From the NCBI RefSeq assembly GCF_025833875.1, contig NZ_JAOYOD010000001.1, positions 3,100,001-3,164,000 on the forward strand: a stretch of 64,000 nucleotides of DNA, given 5' to 3'. Positions 1 through 8,790 of the stretch are shown in pieces; position 1 is the stretch's first letter, and each line of letters starts with the position of its first letter. A model generated the notes under the pieces. The model was not told where the DNA came from. It was given only the letters and a program-made list of their open reading frames with translations, and did no database searches. The position numbers were made by a program, and so were the translations under genes. The stretch comes from Reichenbachiella ulvae. GTDB taxonomy: Bacteria > Bacteroidota > Bacteroidia > Cytophagales > Cyclobacteriaceae.

Positions 1-891
1 CTCGGGGCTTTCGTCAATGTAGATCAAAAAGTTTCGATTGGCATTGTCTTCATACAGGCTTTCTTTGGTGGTACATCCTGACACGCTCACAGGGCCTTCT
101 ACCATCAGGTTGACGCTTCTGGTTTCTCCTTTTGTATTCTTGTGTACTACTGTTTTATTGATTCGCTTTTTGCTTTGTAATTCTCTGAGTGGATACAGTG
201 CGCCTTCTGCTCCGTCCAAGTCTTCTATCAAAACCAGTTTGTGTTGTAGCTGCCTTTGGCCGAAGTAGTAAAAAGCATTTTCGCTTAGGGTCGTGATTTC
301 TATTTTGTCTTCTTCGGGAATCAGCTGGCCTACTTTCTCTTGTAAGTGTGTTTTGCCGATTCCAGAACTGCCCAGGCTAATGATGTGTAATGGGTTTTGT
401 CGCTTTCTACTGGTGAAGATCAGGTACATAAGTAACCTGTTACTGGTTTCTCCGATCACTCCGGCCTTGCCTATATCTTCCATGGTGCGCTGCATGAGGT
501 TAGGGGCTGACAGGTAGGTTTTGGCTGCTTTGATTTCTTCGGTGGTCAGCATCTTCCTTTTGTCCTGGGTTTGGGTTTGTCGTTCCAGCTCTTCCAGTCT
601 GTACTGCTCGATCAGGTCGGTCAGATCCAAAAGGGCTGCTGCAATCACTGATGTCCCGATCTCTAGTTTCTCCGCTACTTTTCGGATCAGCTTCTCTACC
701 TGGGTGTCATTGTACAGGTCCAGGTTATGTCTTAGTGCTAGGTGTTCTACTTGTATTTTGAGCGTGACCCGCATTCTGTCCAATCCTTCCAGTCTGATAC
801 CGCCCAGGATCGTAATGTCGATCATGTCGTATTGGTAGATGATGTGGTCTGCGTTGGTGGTGTCTAAGTGTCGTTTGTCAGGAGTGCCCAT
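1..891 (-). CDS. P-loop ATPase of a mobile element, 3' end beyond window (partial)
   Basis: A minus-strand frame stays open from the ATG at 889-891 to base 1, giving at least 297 residues with no stop, so the C-terminus is missing. A Walker A motif GSSGIGKTH lies at about residues 174-182 and a Walker B-like LVLIEDLDG at about 219-227, so this is a nucleotide-binding P-loop protein. The N-terminal 170 residues are helical and charged. It resembles the ATPase or helicase-like proteins that accompany primase or toprim genes in Bacteroidota integrative elements and plasmids; that family assignment is from memory and moderate. It is divergent from the XRE gene at 1047, with a 155-bp operator-rich gap between them. 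The role is probably DNA replication or processing of a mobile element, but the substrate cannot be stated. Confidence 0.6.
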   Translation of the reverse strand, partial: MGTPDKRHLDTTNADHIIYQYDMIDITILGGIRLEGLDRMRVTLKIQVEHLALRHNLDLYNDTQVEKLIRKVAEKLEIGTSVIAAALLDLTDLIEQYRLEELERQTQTQDKRKMLTTEEIKAAKTYLSAPNLMQRTMEDIGKAGVIGETSNRLLMYLIFTSRKRQNPLHIISLGSSGIGKTHLQEKVGQLIPEEDKIEITTLSENAFYYFGQRQLQHKLVLIEDLDGAEGALYPLRELQSKKRINKTVVHKNTKGETRSVNLMVEGPVSVSGCTTKESLYEDNANRNFLIYIDESPE

Positions 892-911
892 AAAAAGTTT
901 GATTTTCTTTT

Positions 912-1000
912 CTTATACCTATTTGCTCCAAATGTAGCATTTAGGTATTAATCAATCAAACCTTTAGGTATTTTTTACTACCTTATTAATGGTATATTTG
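912..1000. promoter_or_regulatory. Divergent operator/promoter region with repeated AGGTAT boxes
   Basis: The gap between the ATPase gene and the XRE gene carries an inverted ATACCT at 916-921, direct TTAGGTAT boxes at 941-948 and 964-971 (23 bp apart), and a GGTAT at 991-995. The spacing of about two helical turns and the position between divergent genes, one encoding an XRE repressor, suggest autoregulatory operators. No experiment supports this; it is inference from repeat layout. Confidence 0.45.
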
Positions 1001-1046
1001 AGTGTTATTCGCTTTTAAAGCTATTTCATTAGATTATTTACGCTTT

Positions 1047-1385
1047 ATGACCTTAGGAGAGAAGATAAAACTTGCTCGGATGCAAAAGAAGATTTCACAA
1101 CAAGAACTGGGTGATATCGCTGAGACACATCAAAAAAACATATCCAAGTATGAAAAGGATTTGGTTACGCCTTCTGCTCTTGTGCTTAAAAAAATTGCTG
1201 ATGCTTTAGATGTAACGACTGATTACCTACTCGGTAATGAAGTGGATAGTGCCATCAAGGACACTGCACTCTTGAAGCAATTCAAAGAAGTGGATTCTAT
1301 GCCTGATGACGAAAAAAATGCGCTAATGAAGGTCATTAGCGCATATATTAGAGATTTTAGAACTAAAGCCGCTTACGAAGTTTAA
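1047..1385 (+). CDS. XRE-family helix-turn-helix regulator (Rhs locus 1)
   Basis: This is a 112-residue Cro/C1-type regulator. The HTH spans about residues 5-57 with SQQELGDIAE and NISKYEKD as the recognition core, followed by a DYLLGN segment and a short helical tail of about 45 residues used for dimerisation in this family. An ATG at 1002 is also in frame, but the family fold starts at MTLGEKIKLA, so the start at 1047 is preferred. Its stop codon overlaps the stop of the convergent zincin gene (shared TTTAA at 1381-1385). The related gene at 30864 and the remnant at 44335 sit at the same place in the two other Rhs loci, so it probably controls the locus or the neighbouring ATPase through the AGGTAT boxes upstream. 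Confidence 0.85.
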   Translation: MTLGEKIKLARMQKKISQQELGDIAETHQKNISKYEKDLVTPSALVLKKIADALDVTTDYLLGNEVDSAIKDTALLKQFKEVDSMPDDEKNALMKVISAYIRDFRTKAAYEV

Positions 1386-1960
1386 TCATTTTGGCTTGTT
1401 GGGAAAAACACATTTCCTGTAGGGCTAGAATAAGACTCATATTGCTTTAGGGAGTCTCTCACTTTAGTTACCCATTCTTGCTGGCGATCAGCGTCTTGCC
1501 CATGTAGCGTTTCGTCATCGTAATCATTTTGAACCACTGATACTTCATTGATCAATGAAGTAATTCTTTTTCCCACTTCTTCCTGACTATCACCTTGAGT
1601 CACCCCATCAATAATAGCCTTTCTTATTTTGCGTGAGTGAAGCTCAACAATATCAAAGTGGAGCTGTTCATGTCTTAGTAATTCAGAGCTTTGAATTCCC
1701 GAGACCCATGAGTGATTCGTGTTAAAAACTGTATAAATCTCATAATATAAGCAACTATCCTTATCAATAGTGGACGCAAGAACCGTACAATATGAAATAG
1801 CTTCACCCATAATCTCTTCTAGTAGCCCTACTCTAGCGGTAAAGTCACTCCACTCTAACTCTCTTTCATCCCAATAAATCAAACTATCGTTTTGTGGTTC
1901 ACTTTGACCTTGAACCACAAAACTATTTAGAGATAGAAAGAAGAAAGTGATCACCCTCAT
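1382..1960 (-). CDS. Secreted DUF922-like zincin metalloprotease downstream of RhsB1
   Basis: The protein has 192 residues with a signal peptide (residues 1-18, cleavage near VQG-QS). The motif LLRHEQLHFDI at about 94-104 contains HExxH (97-101), and an early segment with EWSDF matches the layout of DUF922, a family of putative secreted Zn-dependent proteases. The start overlaps the RhsB1 stop (TAATG at 1958-1962), so translation is coupled. In polymorphic toxin loci this position normally holds an immunity gene; a secreted zincin there suggests a separate effector, a processing protease or an accessory factor. The C-terminal 50 residues are polar and unassigned. The catalytic call rests on the HExxH motif alone; a third metal ligand cannot be fixed by eye. 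Confidence 0.65.
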   Translation of the reverse strand: MRVITFFFLSLNSFVVQGQSEPQNDSLIYWDERELEWSDFTARVGLLEEIMGEAISYCTVLASTIDKDSCLYYEIYTVFNTNHSWVSGIQSSELLRHEQLHFDIVELHSRKIRKAIIDGVTQGDSQEEVGKRITSLINEVSVVQNDYDDETLHGQDADRQQEWVTKVRDSLKQYESYSSPTGNVFFPTSQND

Positions 1961-4900
1961 TACTTAATAATTATTCTCAAGTGGTTGTTTACCGTTTGGA
2001 CACCATCAGTAGTAATTCTTGAGGGATCAATCCCTAGCCTTTTGAATGCCCTCTTATAGGCAGCAGCTCTTTTATCCAATAATTCTTGACCAGTCATACT
2101 TTTGTTTTTTGGCAAAGCCTCATCCAAATCTGATGCTGTTCTGAACTGAAAATCAACTGTCGTGCCACTTTTTTGCTTCAAATAATTTGCAATAGGAATA
2201 ATTAGTCCATGCATCACATTTTCGGGTATTGTGTACTGTTCCTCTGCCCAAACTGGACGTGTTTCGATATGTCTACCCGCAGTAGGTTGAAAGAAAACTG
2301 GATAACTGATAGGTTTATTAACCACTGGTTTAGGTATTTCTCTTGGAGTATAATCAATTACTCCTACCTTCGATTTTTGAGGCTCATATCCACCTAGCGA
2401 AGGTGTTTCAAATACAATAAATGGAATATCTGATCCACCACTCGAATCATCATCGTCATCAGTGTTTGAAGTAGAATTATTATTTGAAGAACTACTTGCA
2501 GTTGAAGAAGGTGCTTTACCTCTTTGTTTCCGTTGCTTCTCTTTCTTCTTCCCTGGGCCCCAACCAGTTTTTGAATGAGTTTGCTTTTTCGTATTCCTAT
2601 CTTGTTTCTTCTTTTTATTCCATGGCCACAAACCATCTGGATCCATCATATTGACAGGATTATTGAACCCAAATTGATAAGGGTTAATCCCAGGTAAAAA
2701 ATCAGCCATTGGATCGATTTGCATAAACCTTCCCAATGAAGGGTCATATCCTCTAAATAAGGTTTGGTAGTTCCCAGTCTCTTTTTCTTCCTCTACTCCA
2801 TTAAACTTATACAGGTTCTCAGTACCAGAAGTGTAAGAGTTAAAAGTTAGCCCAAAAGGATAGTAATCATCCGTCTGTACAACTGTGCCAGATTCATTGA
2901 CAGTCACTCTTACATTACCCAAGTGATCAGTCAGGTTGTACTCGTATTGGCTGGTGGTATATTTGTATCTACCCTCTGCATGCTGTACAAAGTCCAACGC
3001 TCCATCCAGGTAGTGAACACCTCCTATGTAGTCGGTAGTCGTTGTGTTATTACCTGAAACTGCTACCTTTTGAAGTTTCATACCCACTGCATCGTAGGTG
3101 TAGGTCACTGATCCATCTGGCGTTACCACTGTCTGAGGTAGATTCAGGTAGTTGTAAGTGATACTGCTGATACCTTTATTGGCGTCAGAGATCATGTTTC
3201 CATTGGCGTCATAGCTGTAGTCTGTACCCGTCCCTGAGCTGCCATTGTCGAAACCTTTCGATTTCGTTCCAGATCCCGCATCTGTTACTTTCGCCAGACG
3301 GTTTGGGCTGCCTGTTTCGTAGCTATAGGTCAGCTCATCGATCTCACTTCCATCCATGTACCTTCTCAGGCTCTTGATGTTGCCATTCGCGTCATAGCTG
3401 ATGCCATTCACCGTGAAGTCTCCATTCAGCCCTGTATTAGAGCTTGAGTAGACTGCAGTTTTGATGCGGTTCACATGATCGTAGCTATACTTGTAGGTCT
3501 GAGTTGTAGTATTGGTTCCGCCCAGACTCCTCCAGCTCATCTCTCCGATGTTGCCATTGTATTGTGGATTCGTCGCATCTTGATATTTGAGTGTCATCCC
3601 GAACTTATCAGTTCCACTGGTCGTTCCATTGTTGATTTTGGTCAGCCAGCCTCGGATGTTGTAGTCATAGTCTACATTTTGTATGCCTGCCAGGTCTTTG
3701 GTAGTTAGCTCTCCCAGTTCGTTGTAGCTCATCGCCACAGTACTGCTTTTACCATCTATGATCGTACGAGTGGTCTCCAGTCTACCCACATGGTCGTAGG
3801 TATAGATCTCCTCTATGTGCTTCACTGCAGACCCTGAGGTTTTCTTGTGATAGCGTTTCGTCTTTTGGACTTCCCCTGAGAAGAGATACTTATTGGTCAC
3901 TCGGTCATAGCCTCCCAGATGGTTTTCTGTAAAAGTCTGAATCGGGCGATATTTATCATCATAGTAGATCACAGATTTCAAATAGGTATTGGATCCATCC
4001 AGCACCTTCGTTTTTGAGGCAGTCACCTGACCTTTCAAGGCCAGGTTTTTTTCTCCACTTTGTGGATAGCCACTCAATGCCACGAAAGCATAGCTACTCA
4101 TGAAACTTGGGTAGCTGTCATAGTAGGTTACTGTCAACACATCATTGCTAGATACGCTAGGATAGCCGACATTGTTGTATTCATGTATACTTCCTCCTCG
4201 ACTCACGTAGCGGGCCGAAGCACTTTGGCTTTTCAAGTCTTTCTGGATCTGGTCTCTTGAGCGGGTATCTGTCGTGATACCTGTCATCACCGGACGATTG
4301 AATTGGTCATATTTGGTAAAGTTCCATTCATTGGTACTTCGTTGGTTACCATCCTGTGTTAGCACCAGTCTATCCCATTGGTCATAGACCAGGTAGACCC
4401 AGTCTGCACCAGGCACCTTCTTGGCGATCATCCGCTGGCGCTCATCATAGAGATACTCGAAGGCCAGGTCTTTGAATTTACCATAGCGAATCGCAGGATG
4501 ACCAGTGGCCGCCAGAAAGCTCTTACTTGCCGTAGCGGTAAAGCTAAAGCCGGGGGCCAGAGTGATCGAATGCGCTTCGCTGACGAACAGCTCTCCTCCC
4601 GGGTCTTGTTCGTCAAGCAATATATCTTCATCATAATATTGATTATCCTCATCCGCTACATTCACTGTCACACCATCTCTGGTGATGTTAGGTGGCAACA
4701 CATAGCGCAGGTTACCAAAATCGTCATAGACATAGTAGGTATCCAGCCAGTCGTCTGCGGTAGAACCATTGCTTTGTTCATCTTCTACTCGTTTGAGTAC
4801 AGTTCGACCTTGCTTGTCTATGTATTCCACTACTTCATTGTTGTTTTCATCTTCGGTCACATTCTTGTACAAGCTACCTGCCGCATAGTTCCCATTTTGC

Positions 4901-5424
4901 TCGGGTAGTCCCGATGGATCCAGTTGCCAGAGTTTGACTTCACTGGCTCCTACGATCTCGTAGCTCATCTCTACTGGACGGCTACTCCATGCACTCCCTG
5001 GACCATGCTGTTCAATGACCCGGTTGAGAGGTGAAGGTTCATACACGGATTGAGAAAAGGCATGACTTCCTTCATTATTCCCAAACATATTGTCATAGAA
5101 AGTATCCACATTCGTCTCCCAGTTAGCATCTGAGCCCACTGCAGAAGTTCGCGTGTAGGGCAAATAAGTCTTTTCCTGGCGTCCATAGTCATCATAGGTC
5201 ACTACACTGACTATATCCTTATTAGTAGGCGATTGACTCTTGGCTACTGTCTGGGTGGGTCTGCCTAAACCGTCGAAATACTGCTCAGTTACTACTGCAG
5301 AACCAGCGTTAGTGGCACGGTATTGGGTACTTCGTACATAGTTCTCATCTTGAGCCCAGCCTTGAAGACCAGTCATCAATAGCACTAGGATTAGGATTGG
5401 TTGTTTCATCGCTAATTTCTTCAT
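1960..5424 (-). CDS. RhsB1: Rhs repeat protein with DUF6443-like N-terminus and OmpA-like tip
   Basis: This 1154-residue protein has a signal peptide (MKKLAMKQ to GWA-QDE). A DUF6443-like segment (about 27-95, with QYFDGLGRPTQTV) is followed by YD-type repeats such as YDANGN and YDEQGR-like motifs, then the Rhs core junction (DHLGNVRV, then GRFMQIDP and NNPVNMMDPDG at about 925-935). The variable tip (last about 219 residues) has a Lys-rich then Ser/Asn/Asp-rich linker and a final segment LLDKRAAAYKRAFKRLGIDP resembling OmpA-type C-terminal domains rather than a known toxin. The first about 849 residues look identical to RhsB2. It lies 12 bp downstream of RhsA1 and is coupled to the zincin gene. 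It is likely the TcC-like half of a two-part shell; the tip function is unknown. Confidence 0.85.
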   Translation of the reverse strand: MKKLAMKQPILILVLLMTGLQGWAQDENYVRSTQYRATNAGSAVVTEQYFDGLGRPTQTVAKSQSPTNKDIVSVVTYDDYGRQEKTYLPYTRTSAVGSDANWETNVDTFYDNMFGNNEGSHAFSQSVYEPSPLNRVIEQHGPGSAWSSRPVEMSYEIVGASEVKLWQLDPSGLPEQNGNYAAGSLYKNVTEDENNNEVVEYIDKQGRTVLKRVEDEQSNGSTADDWLDTYYVYDDFGNLRYVLPPNITRDGVTVNVADEDNQYYDEDILLDEQDPGGELFVSEAHSITLAPGFSFTATASKSFLAATGHPAIRYGKFKDLAFEYLYDERQRMIAKKVPGADWVYLVYDQWDRLVLTQDGNQRSTNEWNFTKYDQFNRPVMTGITTDTRSRDQIQKDLKSQSASARYVSRGGSIHEYNNVGYPSVSSNDVLTVTYYDSYPSFMSSYAFVALSGYPQSGEKNLALKGQVTASKTKVLDGSNTYLKSVIYYDDKYRPIQTFTENHLGGYDRVTNKYLFSGEVQKTKRYHKKTSGSAVKHIEEIYTYDHVGRLETTRTIIDGKSSTVAMSYNELGELTTKDLAGIQNVDYDYNIRGWLTKINNGTTSGTDKFGMTLKYQDATNPQYNGNIGEMSWRSLGGTNTTTQTYKYSYDHVNRIKTAVYSSSNTGLNGDFTVNGISYDANGNIKSLRRYMDGSEIDELTYSYETGSPNRLAKVTDAGSGTKSKGFDNGSSGTGTDYSYDANGNMISDANKGISSITYNYLNLPQTVVTPDGSVTYTYDAVGMKLQKVAVSGNNTTTTDYIGGVHYLDGALDFVQHAEGRYKYTTSQYEYNLTDHLGNVRVTVNESGTVVQTDDYYPFGLTFNSYTSGTENLYKFNGVEEEKETGNYQTLFRGYDPSLGRFMQIDPMADFLPGINPYQFGFNNPVNMMDPDGLWPWNKKKKQDRNTKKQTHSKTGWGPGKKKEKQRKQRGKAPSSTASSSSNNNSTSNTDDDDDSSGGSDIPFIVFETPSLGGYEPQKSKVGVIDYTPREIPKPVVNKPISYPVFFQPTAGRHIETRPVWAEEQYTIPENVMHGLIIPIANYLKQKSGTTVDFQFRTASDLDEALPKNKSMTGQELLDKRAAAYKRAFKRLGIDPSRITTDGVQTVNNHLRIIIK

Positions 5425-5667
5425 CGTTAGGCTGGTTTATTGGTTTTTGTAATTGTACTCGTAGGCCGACACTGGATTCCCCTCATCATCAATCACACGT
5501 TCCAGTCTGCCAAAATCATCATATTCGTAGTAGGTCGTCCTGCCGTTCGAGTCGGTTTGACTGGTCATTCCTACCAATGGATCGTAGGTATAGGTGGTGA
5601 CCATGGCTCCACTTACACCATTGCGCAAAGCATTTAAGGCCGCTCTTAAATTGGCTTCATCACAACC
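2877..5667. repeat. Long direct repeat, copy 1 (shared with 32626-35416)
   Basis: A block of about 2.79 kb covering most of RhsB1 and the last 230 bp of RhsA1 reads the same, at constant offset 29,749 and without indels, as the block at 32626-35416. Even the out-of-frame translations match. Both copies have the same orientation. The edges fall at the Rhs core just before the variable tip and inside the 3' end of RhsA. This indicates recent duplication or gene conversion. Exact identity was checked by eye across many lines, not by alignment. Confidence 0.9.
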
Positions 5668-8600
5668 AGTGGTTCCCTGACAGGTATCATCGTCTAGATT
5701 TGATTTACTTTGAATATTGCTAGCGTAACTCGAAATCTCTGAATAATTAGCTCCCTCTACTTTAGCTACAGGATACTTCGAATTATAGCCCCAGATAAAA
5801 CTGGTAACAGTATTGTTGGCCATTTGCTGGCTGGTTACATTACCCCCTGCATCTCTAGTTAAAATACTAGCCTTTAATTCATAAGCATCAAAGGAAACAC
5901 CATTACTAGAACCTGAAAAATTATCCAAGGGATTGACAATTTCTAAAGAATAGAAATCGCTAGGTAACTCATCTTCATCAAAACTAACCGCACTTGCTCC
6001 TGTTATCCTATCATTTACCCATCTAAATGTCTCAATGGGAACACCTACCATGTTTCTCCCAATCAATCCGGTCAATGCTCCACCTGCATAGTCCTCACTA
6101 TATCTATAAGAAATCGCCTGAGTTCCACCACTGGAACTACTATGTTCTTCTTTAACAATTTGTAAATGTTGATCAGAACCATAAAAAAAATTGGTGGTTT
6201 TGGTGATCCATTGTCCATTATCAAGATCGGACTCTACTTTGCTGATCAACTGATTTTTATCTGAATTGATTGGATAAAAGAACATCACTGTCTCCACATG
6301 ACTTCCAGAATTCCAATCTGGATTTACCGTTTCAAAATGAGTATGCAATAAAATTTGATGAAAGACTTTGCTATTGTCAGACATTTCAGAATCTGAATAA
6401 GTATTAACTAATGTGTAAATAGGTTGTCCAGAATCATTGGCCTTATACACTTCTTTAGAAAGCAAGTTTCCATTTTGCATATCAGCAAAAAAAGGAGTCT
6501 CAAGAGGTCGAATTATTGGTAAAGTAGGCAAGGAACCAGGCTGTACCGCGACGCTACAACTGAATGGGTTATAGTGTACAGATTCATATGGTCTTTCATT
6601 GTAATAGTTATAAACTTCCTTACCGATACTCCCCTCACCTCCTAGCTCTACGGTAACCTTGTCATATCCTACAATACTACCATTGAACAAATTTTCATCA
6701 TATACTGGTCTGGAATGCATTTCAAGCCCCACTGTCCTACCACTTGTAGTTTCGCAATAATTTGGATAGGAATAGACAGTTTTCACCATGAGTTCCCCTC
6801 CCCCATAGGAATAATTTTTAGTGGTTATTTGGCCATCCCCATCATCATTTATGATTTGTTTGATTCTTAGTCCAGGACCGTATTCTAGATAATCGGCAAC
6901 TGGTACTTCTACTAATTCCTCCCATATTACCTCAAAATACAACATGGCATTTCCAGATTCTGGATCCATATCTATTCCGCTAGCACCTGATGGAAGATTA
7001 AACTGGAGCAAATAATTGCCACCTTCTAAATATTGCTGAAAATTAACTTCTGTTCCTTGCGGTAGATTATGAAAAGTTTGATTTCCGTTCCCATTAATTG
7101 TGAGGGATGCTGTACCAAAACTATAAGGACCAATTGCAGAAAAACTGGCTTTGCACTGCATAGTTCCCGACAGATTAGATGGAACCTCCAGATTATAGGT
7201 ATAATCAAAATTCGGAGATGTAGACGGAGTAATTAATTCTGTAGCATATTGCTGATAACCAATCCTTACATATTCCTTTTTTTCTTGCATGACCCACTTT
7301 GTGTCGCCAGATATAATCCCTAACAAATGCGGTTCAAACACAAAGTCTGTTTTACCCCCAGTCGGGTATTGAATAGAAGACAAAACATTTGATTCTACAT
7401 AATCTTCATGTACCTCCCTATCTGCACCAGGTCTAGCCTCATTATCAGGCACAAGGGTGCTATTACTTGCCCTGTTGGCATAGCCCCAGTGATCTATCCC
7501 ATATGATGTCTTTGGTAATAGATTTTTACCATTATAGGAGAAGTCATATCTACCATCGTTGATAGTCAATGCCTCTAATTTTAATCTTTTGGATATAAGG
7601 TTCGCTTCATCATCTAATGATATTTTATTGGCATACCCTGTACTGCCACTTGCCTCAAAATAACTTGTTTCTAGCTCAACAGTTTTTATCAATTGATCAA
7701 CACCATTAATGCTAGAATAAACTTTGATATACCTTAATCTTTTTGCCCCTGAAAGATCCAATCTAGGATTGGCCGTATCTTCTATAAATTCGACATAGCC
7801 ATTAGGAAAAGTTATCTTTTCCGGATAAAAAACATCGAAATCTACTGATTGTATGGATTCACTTGTCAATGGTTGATTACAAGGATTCCCAGTTCTAACT
7901 AGTTGAATAAGTTTAGGAATTCCTTGTACATTTAAAGCACTTGAATATTCAAATGTTATTTTACTGTTTTCACCTTTGACTGGTACAATTGAAGTCAAAT
8001 ACCAGGCTGTAATATACTTTTGCTCATCAATATTTGAATACTGTTTGCTTTCATATTTGTACACTGTCCCTTTTTCATCAGTAATTTCCCAATTGGTCGT
8101 ACTTCCACTATTCTTTCTTTCAATCTTAGCATCCGAATGAATCAAAGTTTGCTGTTCATTGGCACCTACGATAATAAATTTTCCAACGCCAGCAGGATAT
8201 GAAACGGAATATAAATCAGAAGACCAATCATTATTATTATATGGAGACATGGTAGGAAAATAATCCTTTTCAGAATTCTCAGTTTCCCAGAGATACATCT
8301 CAGCCACCCCGTCGCTATCAACATCCCAGGCTATATTACAATCATTATTAATAGGAGGAGGTAATGGCAAATCATTGACATGGGCCAAAAAACCAGTACC
8401 AGATGTCAAATCATCACTACCACGAATGTCTCTAGTAATGACACCTCCTGCATTTAGTGACCATCCTAGTCCTACCCAGCTGGCTTCTTCTGTAACTTTG
8501 TTACCTGAAGCATGATAGTCCAAAGATATTGGCAATTCAACATCTCCAGTGTTAATTGTATAAATTGGAATAGAAATCGATGGCGTTCCTGTGTATAGAG

Positions 8601-8790
8601 ACACATCAATATCACCGAATTTAGATATAGCAGCAGCTTCAGGAGGCAAAGGCACTTGAGGTTGTAATAATTCCTGCCCCATTATAATTGAGCATTTTAA
8701 GAACACGCAAATAAAAATTGTTATGACCTTTCTGGCTTTAACCTGAAATCTCATATTCACTAGTTGGTTTAAAAGTAAATCCTTATTCAT
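5437..8790 (-). CDS. RhsA1: N-terminal Rhs shell protein (SpvB/TcB-like)
   Basis: The protein has 1117 residues. A hydrophobic signal at about 20-38 ends near IIM-GQE; a start at MRFQVKARK (residue 13) is a good alternative. Residues about 45-135 contain FGDIDVSLYTGTPSISIPI and GLGWSLNAGGVITR, which match the N-terminal pattern of SpvB/TcdB-like toxin subunits. Long beta-rich repeats follow, and the C-terminal 110 residues end in YD repeats (YTYDPLVGMTSQTD, YEYDDFGRLE). That last part is shared with RhsA2 and RhsA3. The ATGA overlap with the fibre gene upstream and the 12-bp gap to RhsB1 show one operon. I infer it forms the first half of an Rhs cocoon closed by RhsB1. Confidence 0.82.
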   Translation of the reverse strand: MNKDLLLNQLVNMRFQVKARKVITIFICVFLKCSIIMGQELLQPQVPLPPEAAAISKFGDIDVSLYTGTPSISIPIYTINTGDVELPISLDYHASGNKVTEEASWVGLGWSLNAGGVITRDIRGSDDLTSGTGFLAHVNDLPLPPPINNDCNIAWDVDSDGVAEMYLWETENSEKDYFPTMSPYNNNDWSSDLYSVSYPAGVGKFIIVGANEQQTLIHSDAKIERKNSGSTTNWEITDEKGTVYKYESKQYSNIDEQKYITAWYLTSIVPVKGENSKITFEYSSALNVQGIPKLIQLVRTGNPCNQPLTSESIQSVDFDVFYPEKITFPNGYVEFIEDTANPRLDLSGAKRLRYIKVYSSINGVDQLIKTVELETSYFEASGSTGYANKISLDDEANLISKRLKLEALTINDGRYDFSYNGKNLLPKTSYGIDHWGYANRASNSTLVPDNEARPGADREVHEDYVESNVLSSIQYPTGGKTDFVFEPHLLGIISGDTKWVMQEKKEYVRIGYQQYATELITPSTSPNFDYTYNLEVPSNLSGTMQCKASFSAIGPYSFGTASLTINGNGNQTFHNLPQGTEVNFQQYLEGGNYLLQFNLPSGASGIDMDPESGNAMLYFEVIWEELVEVPVADYLEYGPGLRIKQIINDDGDGQITTKNYSYGGGELMVKTVYSYPNYCETTSGRTVGLEMHSRPVYDENLFNGSIVGYDKVTVELGGEGSIGKEVYNYYNERPYESVHYNPFSCSVAVQPGSLPTLPIIRPLETPFFADMQNGNLLSKEVYKANDSGQPIYTLVNTYSDSEMSDNSKVFHQILLHTHFETVNPDWNSGSHVETVMFFYPINSDKNQLISKVESDLDNGQWITKTTNFFYGSDQHLQIVKEEHSSSSGGTQAISYRYSEDYAGGALTGLIGRNMVGVPIETFRWVNDRITGASAVSFDEDELPSDFYSLEIVNPLDNFSGSSNGVSFDAYELKASILTRDAGGNVTSQQMANNTVTSFIWGYNSKYPVAKVEGANYSEISSYASNIQSKSNLDDDTCQGTTGCDEANLRAALNALRNGVSGAMVTTYTYDPLVGMTSQTDSNGRTTYYEYDDFGRLERVIDDEGNPVSAYEYNYKNQ

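Noticed and set aside
38..838. Several plus-strand ORFs of 70-105 residues at the left edge
   Set aside because: They lie opposite the continuous minus-strand ATPase frame with Walker motifs and have low-complexity Ser/Leu-rich translations, so they are shadows.
2394..2636. Minus-strand ORF of 80 residues inside RhsB1 as a nested gene
   Set aside because: It reads the low-complexity linker of RhsB1 in another frame and has no start context or family pattern.
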